Below are positions 6,564 through 11,029 of a stretch of 11,029 nt of DNA, piece by piece; the first letter of the stretch is position 1, and each line of letters begins with the position of its first letter. Source of the stretch: VGPE01 sp031431395 (GTDB taxonomy: Bacteria; Chloroflexota; Limnocylindria; Limnocylindrales; CSP1-4); contig JANPDJ010000064.1 in the NCBI GenBank assembly GCA_031431395.1, forward strand, positions 1-11,029, read 5' to 3'. The position numbers and the translations under genes were made by a program. The notes under the pieces were generated by a model. That model was not told where the DNA came from and searched no databases. It saw only the letters and a program-made list of their open reading frames with translations.

Positions 6564-7574
6564 TCAGCCGGGGTAGCCATCGGGATGGGTTTGACGCCAC
6601 GCCCACGCGGAGTCCAGCATCTGGTCCAGCGTGGGACGCTCCGCGTGCCAGCCCAGGATCCCGGCGGCCCGGCGCGGCGAGGCTACGAGAACCGGCGGAT
6701 CGCCCGCGCGCCGGGGCGCCAGGTTCACGGCGATCGCCTGGCCCACGACCCGCTCGGCTGCCTTCACGACCTGGTGGACACTGAAGCCCACGCCCGTGCC
6801 CAGGTTCAGGGCCAGCGCGCGGCCGACCTGCGGGGTCTCCCCGGTTCGGGCGTCCGAAGGGTCCGTGGCCTCCAGCGCCAGCAGGTGCGCCCGGGCGAGA
6901 TCCTCGACGTGGATGTAGTCGCGCACACAGGTTCCGTCCGGCGTCGGGTAGTCGTCGCCGAAGATCGAGACCGGCGTGCCTTCCCGGGCTGCCCGCAGGA
7001 CGTTCGGGATCAGGTGCGTCTCCGGTTGGTGGTGCTCGCCGTTCGCCACGCTCGCCCCGGCTGCGTTGAAGTAGCGCAGCGACACGCTGCGGAGCCCGTA
7101 CGCGCTGCCGTAGAACCCGAGGGCCGTCTCGAACGTGCGCTTCGATTCTCCGTAGGGGTTGATGGGCCGCTGCGGAGCGTCCTCGTCGATGGGCGTCTGC
7201 TCCGGCACGCCGTAGACGGCGGCACTGGAGCTGAACACGATCCGCCGGACATCCGCGGCGCGCATCCCCTCGAGGAGCGCGATGCCGCCCGCAACGTTCT
7301 GCCGGTAGTAGCGCGCCGGGTCGATCACGGATTCGCCGACCAGCGAGCGCGCCCCGCAGTGGAGCACGGCATCGATGCCGCCGTCGCGCAGGATGGCCGC
7401 TACCGCCGCCGCGTCGGCGTAGGTCGCCACATGCAGCCGGGCGTCCAGGGGAACGGACGACGCGTGGCCGGTGGACAGGTCGTCGAGGATCTCCACCCTG
7501 TGGCCCGCACGTAGCAGGGTCTCGACGGTGACCGAACCGATGTAGCCGGCACCGCCGGTCACGAGGACACGCAT
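6564..7574 (-). CDS. galE: UDP-glucose 4-epimerase (GalE)
   Basis: A 336-aa NAD-dependent extended short-chain dehydrogenase that interconverts UDP-glucose and UDP-galactose, in the Leloir pathway or for making surface polysaccharide. The N-terminus has the Rossmann motif VTGGAGYIGS (residues 5-14), with D31-D32 binding the NAD ribose region. The catalytic set is complete: FSSSAAVYG gives Ser117 and NPYGESK gives Tyr141 and Lys145, matching the spacing of E. coli GalE Ser124/Tyr149/Lys153. RYFNAAGA and DGTCVRDYIHVEDLA are further GalE hallmarks. Length matches the family (about 335-340). The ATG overlaps the TPR gene's stop by one base (TGATG), indicating coupled translation. It could instead act on UDP-GlcNAc or UDP-xylose; the small residues that decide this were not checked. 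Confidence 0.95.
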   Translation of the reverse strand: MRVLVTGGAGYIGSVTVETLLRAGHRVEILDDLSTGHASSVPLDARLHVATYADAAAVAAILRDGGIDAVLHCGARSLVGESVIDPARYYRQNVAGGIALLEGMRAADVRRIVFSSSAAVYGVPEQTPIDEDAPQRPINPYGESKRTFETALGFYGSAYGLRSVSLRYFNAAGASVANGEHHQPETHLIPNVLRAAREGTPVSIFGDDYPTPDGTCVRDYIHVEDLARAHLLALEATDPSDARTGETPQVGRALALNLGTGVGFSVHQVVKAAERVVGQAIAVNLAPRRAGDPPVLVASPRRAAGILGWHAERPTLDQMLDSAWAWRQTHPDGYPG

Positions 7575-7975
7575 CAGCGACCCAGGATCCGGCGGACGAG
7601 GCTGCGCCGCCGCGGTGCGGGCTTCGGCGGCTGGGGCGTTGGGGTTGCCGCCGAGGCTGCGGCCCGAGGTGCCGGGGTGGGCGCCGGTGCCGTCACGCCG
7701 TCCGCCGGCGGCTGTTCCCCACGATGCCGCATGACCTCCGCAAGCCGGGTCGCCAGCCGTTGTGCCGCGGCATTGTCGGGGTCGATCTCGAGTGCCTGCC
7801 GGGCGAACCGGTAGGCCGTCCGGTCGTCGTTGCGCTCCAGTGCAACCCGTGCAAGTCCCACGACCGCGATGGAGTTGCGCGGATCGTTCTCGATGGTCTG
7901 GCGATACAGGCGCTCCGCCGCGTCGATCTGCCCCACCGCCAGGGATCGCTCCGCCTGGAGCAGCAGTTCGATCAC
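7574..7975 (-). CDS. Tetratricopeptide-repeat protein with a basic tail, 133 aa
   Basis: Residues 1-80 contain about two TPR units (AERSLAVGQIDAAERLYRQT, then AVVGLARVALERNDDRTAYR followed by ALEIDPDNAAAQ), a helical protein-binding scaffold. Residues 88-120 are a Pro/Ala/Thr-rich flexible linker, and the end is strongly basic (RRRSLVRRILGR), which could bind membrane lipid headgroups, nucleic acid or an acidic partner. No signal peptide, so cytoplasmic. The GTG start overlaps the CCA gene's stop (GTGA, 7972-7975) and its own stop overlaps the galE ATG, placing it firmly in an operon between them. Partner unknown. Confidence 0.82.
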   Translation of the reverse strand: MIELLLQAERSLAVGQIDAAERLYRQTIENDPRNSIAVVGLARVALERNDDRTAYRFARQALEIDPDNAAAQRLATRLAEVMRHRGEQPPADGVTAPAPTPAPRAAASAATPTPQPPKPAPRRRSLVRRILGR

Positions 7976-9453
7976 GACTCGTCGCCCAGCATCGACTGCG
8001 CCAGCAGCAGCAGGGTGGGCCCGTCGTTGAGATCGCTGTCCGCGATGACCTGGTCCAGCAGCGACTCCAGGATGCGGCCCACCTCCGGCCCCGCCCTGAG
8101 TCCCAGCTCGCGCATCAGGTCGGCGCCAGTGATCGCGAGGTCCCGAAGCGAGAGTGCAACATGGGCCTCCAGTTGTTGTGCGACGCGCCGCCGCAACTCA
8201 TCGAGGCCTGCGTCCGACGGCAGGCCGCTGCCCACATTGTCGGCCTCCCGCAGTTCCAGCAACTCGTTCAGGGCGTGAGGCCCGATGCGCGTGATGAACC
8301 GGCGCACGGCGGCATCGCTCCATGCCGCCTCGTAGCTGAACATGTGATTGCGGACCAGGTGGCCGACGCGGGCGACGATGCTGCGCGGGAAGTGCAGGCG
8401 TGTCAGGAAGGCTTCCGCCATGGCCGCGCCCACGGTCTCGTGGTCCGGGTAGCCGCCCTCCGTTGCCGTGGAGGGCTTGCCCAGGTCGTGAAGCAGCGCG
8501 GCCAGGCGCACGATTGGCTTGTCCGGGCCCGGCGCATCCACGGCCCGCAGCGTGTGGTCCCAGAGATCCTCCCCCGCGATCTTGTTCTGCGTCATGCCAG
8601 CCTGCGCCCCGAGTTCCGGGGCAACGAAATCGAGCAGTCCCGTTTCCTGGAGGAGCTGCAGACCCACGGACGGACGATCTGCTCGAAGCAGGCGCTCGAG
8701 CTCGGCCGCGATCCGCTCGCCGCTCAGGTGGGCGGCGAGCGGCGCCTGCCGGCTGATCGCGGCGAGCGTCAAGGGCTCGATCGTGAAGTTGAGCGTTGCC
8801 GCCAGCCTGACCGCCCGGATCATGCGGAGCGCGTCCTCCTGGAAGCGCGCATCCGGATCACCCACGGCACGCAGCACGCCGGCCCGAGTGTCCGCGATGC
8901 CACCGAAGGGATCCACGAGCACCGGCACCGGCCCCGGCCGCGCCGTCGCGCTCGTGTTGACCGGGCTCGCTCCGGCGCCCCCGGCCGGCTCGGCGCCCCT
9001 GGTCGGCTCGGCGCCCCAGGCCATCGCATTCACCGTGAAGTCGCGTCGCGCGAGGTCTTCCTCGATCGACGTCCCGAACTCGACGCGGTGCGGCCGGCGG
9101 TGGTCCGCGTACTCGTGGTCGGACCGGAAGGTCGTGACCTGGTACTCGGCTCCGTCACGTCTGACGGCCACGGTTCCGAACCGGTTCTCGTACAGCGCGC
9201 CCGGGAACAGCTCCTGGATCCGCTCGGGCCGCGCATCGGTGGTCAGGTCCCAGTCGTGCGGCTCCCGGCCAAGGAGCGCGTCGCGCAGTGACCCGCCCAC
9301 GACGTACGCGGCATGGCCGCCTGCCCAGAGTGCGTCCAGGAGGTGCACGACGGGCCCGGGGACCCGCGGTTGCGCGCCCCGGCCGCCGGCCTCCCCGGTC
9401 GTGGCGAGCGTCGGCGCCGTCAGTTCCGCCCCAGGAAGAGGTAGGACCGCCAC
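7972..9453 (-). CDS. cca: CCA tRNA nucleotidyltransferase with HD domain
   Basis: Adds or repairs the CCA end of tRNAs using CTP and ATP (class II nucleotidyltransferase; a poly(A) polymerase of the same family is the alternative). From GTG 9453 it is 493 aa. The head domain has AYVVGGSLRDALLG (49-62), the catalytic Asp pair in HDWDL (D67, D69), the RRDFTVNAMAW motif (136-146) and DPFGGIADTRAGVLRAVGDP (181-200), followed by RFQEDALRMIRAVR. An HD phosphohydrolase domain follows, with LLHDLGKP (H322, D323) and H338. Between NAMAW and DPFGG there is an unusual ~30-residue Gly/Ala/Pro-rich insert made partly of hexapeptide repeats. The start is uncertain: GTG 9453 overlaps HNH by 34 nt, and residues 10-30 look unstructured, so a later start up to the PVVHLL region is possible. 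Ends with GTGA overlapping the TPR gene. Confidence 0.92.
   Translation of the reverse strand: MAVLPLPGAELTAPTLATTGEAGGRGAQPRVPGPVVHLLDALWAGGHAAYVVGGSLRDALLGREPHDWDLTTDARPERIQELFPGALYENRFGTVAVRRDGAEYQVTTFRSDHEYADHRRPHRVEFGTSIEEDLARRDFTVNAMAWGAEPTRGAEPAGGAGASPVNTSATARPGPVPVLVDPFGGIADTRAGVLRAVGDPDARFQEDALRMIRAVRLAATLNFTIEPLTLAAISRQAPLAAHLSGERIAAELERLLRADRPSVGLQLLQETGLLDFVAPELGAQAGMTQNKIAGEDLWDHTLRAVDAPGPDKPIVRLAALLHDLGKPSTATEGGYPDHETVGAAMAEAFLTRLHFPRSIVARVGHLVRNHMFSYEAAWSDAAVRRFITRIGPHALNELLELREADNVGSGLPSDAGLDELRRRVAQQLEAHVALSLRDLAITGADLMRELGLRAGPEVGRILESLLDQVIADSDLNDGPTLLLLAQSMLGDES
8986..9017. repeat. Two direct copies of a 14-bp unit at 18-bp spacing inside cca
   Basis: CGGCTCGGCGCCCC occurs at 8986-8999 and 9004-9017. 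The 18-bp period equals six codons, so the repeat encodes hexapeptide units (GAEPTR, GAEPAG and a weaker GAGASP) within the insert of the CCA enzyme and keeps the frame. Replication slippage is the likely origin. Confidence 0.7.
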
Positions 9454-9935
9454 GCCTCGTTGCGCTCATCGGTGAGGTACGGCGTGAACAGGGAGTACAC
9501 GTCGCTCCGGGGTTCGAAGGGCGGGCGCATCAGGCGGAGCCGGGCCTCTTCCAGCGTTCGCGGTCCCTTGCGGTGGTTGCAGGCCTTGCATGCGGTCACG
9601 AGGTTCTCCCACGCGTGGCCGCCGCCGCGATGGCGCGGAACGATGTGGTCGAGGGTGAGGTCATGCGATTGCGTGCCGCAGTACTGGCAGGTGTAGCGGT
9701 CCCGGGTGAACACCTCGCGTCGCGTCAGCTTGACGCGGGGACGCGGCCGCCGGATCTGGTACTGCAGGCGGATCACCGATGGCGCCCGGAAGGTCTCGCG
9801 CGGGGTTCGGACCACCTGGTGGTCGTACTCGATGACCTCGGCCTTCTCGCCGAACACGAGCCGAAACGCCCGCGGCAGATTGCAGACGTTCAGGGGCTCG
9901 TAATTCTGGTTGAGGACGAGGACCACACCGTCCAT
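9420..9935 (-). CDS. HNH endonuclease family protein, 171 aa
   Basis: A chromosomal HNH nuclease of the family that starts VLVLNQNYEPLNVCN (residues 5-19 here). The nuclease core is complete: a zinc-binding pair C83-x-x-C86 (YTCQYCGTQ), DHIVPRHRGG with general base His97, WENLVTACKACNHRKG with Asn111, the second zinc pair C116/C119 and the closing N120-H121. It probably cuts or nicks DNA; the biological role of this widespread family is not settled. ATG 9935 gives the family's usual N-terminus; a GGAG lies four bases upstream. The C-terminus overlaps the CCA gene start by 34 nt. Nothing around it suggests an intron, intein, phage or restriction system, so it does not look like a selfish element. 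Confidence 0.92.
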   Translation of the reverse strand: MDGVVLVLNQNYEPLNVCNLPRAFRLVFGEKAEVIEYDHQVVRTPRETFRAPSVIRLQYQIRRPRPRVKLTRREVFTRDRYTCQYCGTQSHDLTLDHIVPRHRGGGHAWENLVTACKACNHRKGPRTLEEARLRLMRPPFEPRSDVYSLFTPYLTDERNEAWRSYLFLGRN

Positions 9936-10077
9936 GACGCTCCAAGACTATCGGAAGGATTGCGGCCGCGCCGGGGGCCACACGGGACACCGGGAGGCCG
10001 TGGGCGGACGATCAGGTCTCCTTCGGCCACCCGCTCGTCGCGGCCCGCACGCGGTCATGCCCCGGCCGGTTCGCCGC
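9936..10077. other. 142-nt gap between HMG-CoA lyase and HNH genes
   Basis: The gap holds one full and one partial side of the 23-bp tandem repeat at its right end and a weak -10-like GATAGT (minus strand, 9947-9952) near the HNH start. I see no clear terminator, no T tract and no convincing -35. Any promoter for the HNH-CCA-galE run should lie here or further upstream. Confidence 0.4.
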
Positions 10078-10116
10078 TCACGGCCCGGCCGGTTCGCCGC
10101 TCACGGCCCGGCCGGT
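10061..10116. repeat. 23-bp tandem repeat, 2.4 copies, across the HMG-CoA lyase stop codon
   Basis: A 23-bp unit (beginning CCCGGCCGGTTCGCC on the plus strand) occurs at 10061-10083 and 10084-10106, followed by ten bases of a third copy. The two full copies look identical. Because 23 is not a multiple of three, the duplication shifts the reading frame at the 3' end of the lyase gene; the stop used, TGA at 10078-10080, lies in the copy read second. Confidence 0.9.
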
Positions 10117-11029
10117 ATCCGGATCCCAGCCGCCGGCCCGGCCGACCTTGCTGGCAAGGGGTCGCCCCAGCACGCCACTGATGTAGCGGGCGGCATCCAG
10201 CACGCCGGCCAGTGACACGCCGTGCTCGAAGCCCATGCCGTCGAGCAGGTAGACGAGGTCCTCCGTCGCGAGGTTGCCGGCAGCGCCGGGCGCATACGGA
10301 CAGCCGCCCGTGCCGCCGGTCGAAGAATCGAAGCAGCGCACGCCCGCCTGGAGGCCCGCAACGACGTTCGCGAGTGCCGTGCCACGCGTATCGTGGAGGT
10401 GGAGCGCGGTTCGCTCCAGGGGGATGCCGGCGGCGACGGACTGCTCGACCAGCCGGGTCACCTGGTCCGGCACGGCGACGCCGATCGTGTCTCCGTAGCA
10501 GACCTCGTCCACGCCAAGGTCGCGAAGCCGGACGGCGACATCCACCGCACGTTCCGCCGCCACTCGGCCCGAATACGGGCACCCGAATGCGGTCGACACG
10601 TAGCCTCGACGCCACCAGCCGCGCTCCGTGGCCGCCACCAGCACCGGCGCGAATGCGGTCAGCGATTCCTCGACCGTCATCCCGATGTTGAGCCGCGTGA
10701 AGGCGTCCGATGCGGCCGTGAATACGGCCACAGCGTCAGCCCCGGCCGCGGCCGCGCGCTCAAAGCCGCGAAGGTTCGGCACGAGCACCGGGTAGCGCAC
10801 CCCCGCGGTCCGTGGCAACGTGGGCAGAAGGACGTCGGCGTCGGCCAATTGCGGGATCGCGCGCGGGGCAACGAAGCTCGTTGCCTCTACCTCGCGCAGC
10901 CCGGCGGCCACCAGGCGGCGGATGTACTCGCGCTTCGCGTCGGTGGGGATGGACGCGTCTTCGTTCTGAAGGCCGTCCCGCGGGCCAACCTCGTAGATCC
11001 GGACGCGCCCCGGGCCGGCGCCGGCAGGC
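10078..11029 (-). CDS. HMG-CoA lyase, missing its N-terminus at the right edge
   Basis: Hydroxymethylglutaryl-CoA lyase splits HMG-CoA into acetyl-CoA and acetoacetate, the last step of leucine breakdown. The frame is open to the right edge, giving about 316 residues; only a short N-terminal piece is missing. It is a DRE-TIM-type TIM barrel: YEVGPRDGLQNED holds the catalytic Arg-Asp, LHLHDTRG holds two metal-binding histidines, and FDSSTGGTGGCPYAPGA is the lyase signature with the active-site Cys encoded at 10300-10302. A shorter GTG start (10911) would remove the GPRDGLQNE motif, so it is wrong. The C-terminus (DTGRAVSGEPAGP) is altered by a 23-bp tandem repeat, probably harmlessly. Homocitrate-synthase-like enzymes share the fold but lack this Cys signature. 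Acyl-CoA carboxylase or other leucine genes may lie beyond the edge (inference). I leave the symbol blank because mvaB and hmgL are both used. Confidence 0.93.
   Translation of the reverse strand, partial: PAGAGPGRVRIYEVGPRDGLQNEDASIPTDAKREYIRRLVAAGLREVEATSFVAPRAIPQLADADVLLPTLPRTAGVRYPVLVPNLRGFERAAAAGADAVAVFTAASDAFTRLNIGMTVEESLTAFAPVLVAATERGWWRRGYVSTAFGCPYSGRVAAERAVDVAVRLRDLGVDEVCYGDTIGVAVPDQVTRLVEQSVAAGIPLERTALHLHDTRGTALANVVAGLQAGVRCFDSSTGGTGGCPYAPGAAGNLATEDLVYLLDGMGFEHGVSLAGVLDAARYISGVLGRPLASKVGRAGGWDPDTGRAVSGEPAGP

Noticed and set aside
5729..6784. Long plus-strand open frame opposite the ligase-like and galE genes
   Set aside because: Antisense shadow with the residue bias typical of high-GC complement frames; the minus-strand genes have clear motifs.
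7762..9291. 509-aa plus-strand open frame opposite cca
   Set aside because: Antisense shadow; the opposite strand encodes all motifs of a CCA-adding enzyme.
9420..9935. HNH gene as part of a mobile intron, intein or restriction system
   Set aside because: It is a complete stand-alone protein of a common chromosomal family, in an operon-like run with housekeeping genes and no interrupted gene, methylase or phage gene nearby.
10055..10615. Alternative minus-strand frame in the HMG-CoA lyase gene
   Set aside because: Shadow frame; it ends with the same AVSGEP tail only because the 23-bp repeat is read in both frames, so it is not evidence for a frameshifted gene.
1..11029. tRNA, rRNA, CRISPR array, transposase or attachment sites
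   Set aside because: None seen by eye on either strand; no spaced repeats, no cloverleaf-like segments, no transposase motifs.

Overview
The window is very GC-rich. Nearly every gene uses G or C at the third codon position, starts with GTG or ATG, and sits tightly against or overlaps its neighbours. The gene families (a short HNH endonuclease with a VLVLNQNYEPL start, an HD-type CCA-adding enzyme, a CehA/McbA-type PHP hydrolase, HMG-CoA lyase) and the style suggest a free-living, GC-rich, probably uncultured bacterium. Chloroflexota is my best guess, but that is inference from family resemblance. There is no plasmid, phage, transposon or CRISPR signature. It reads as ordinary chromosome carrying several little-known proteins.

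Layout. (1) 1-1985, minus strand: a 54-residue Trp-rich small protein, then a family 5 solute-binding protein, then the start of a secreted protein that leaves the window at the left edge. The joins overlap by 16 nt and by a GTGA. (2) 1986-2090: a 105-nt divergent promoter region. (3) 2091-4709, plus strand: an 872-aa CehA/McbA-type PHP metallohydrolase with a strong Shine-Dalgarno, ending in a convergent gap that holds a long hairpin. (4) 4767-9935, minus strand, transcribed right to left: HNH endonuclease, CCA-adding enzyme, TPR protein, UDP-glucose 4-epimerase, a degenerate DNA-ligase-fold protein and a GT2-type glycosyltransferase. Joins are 34-nt, 4-nt and 1-nt overlaps, then gaps of 73 and 32 nt. 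(5) 10078-11029, minus strand: most of an HMG-CoA lyase whose N-terminus lies beyond the right edge; its stop codon sits in a 23-bp tandem repeat.

How they may work together. GalE and the glycosyltransferase could belong to one cell-surface glycan route, with the TPR protein as a possible scaffold. The CCA-adding enzyme is a tRNA-maturation housekeeping gene. The solute-binding protein would take up peptides or similar solutes, but no permease or ATPase genes are visible. HMG-CoA lyase points to leucine breakdown or ketone-body metabolism.

The most interesting objects are: the protein at 5816-6490, which keeps the layout of an ATP-dependent DNA ligase adenylation domain but has lost the catalytic lysine; the next gene, where a short helical piece resembling the end of cysteinyl-tRNA synthetase is joined to a glycosyltransferase; the unrecognised Trp-rich small protein; and two starts (1985 and 6490) that each lie exactly six bases after a TANNNT box, as expected for leaderless mRNAs.
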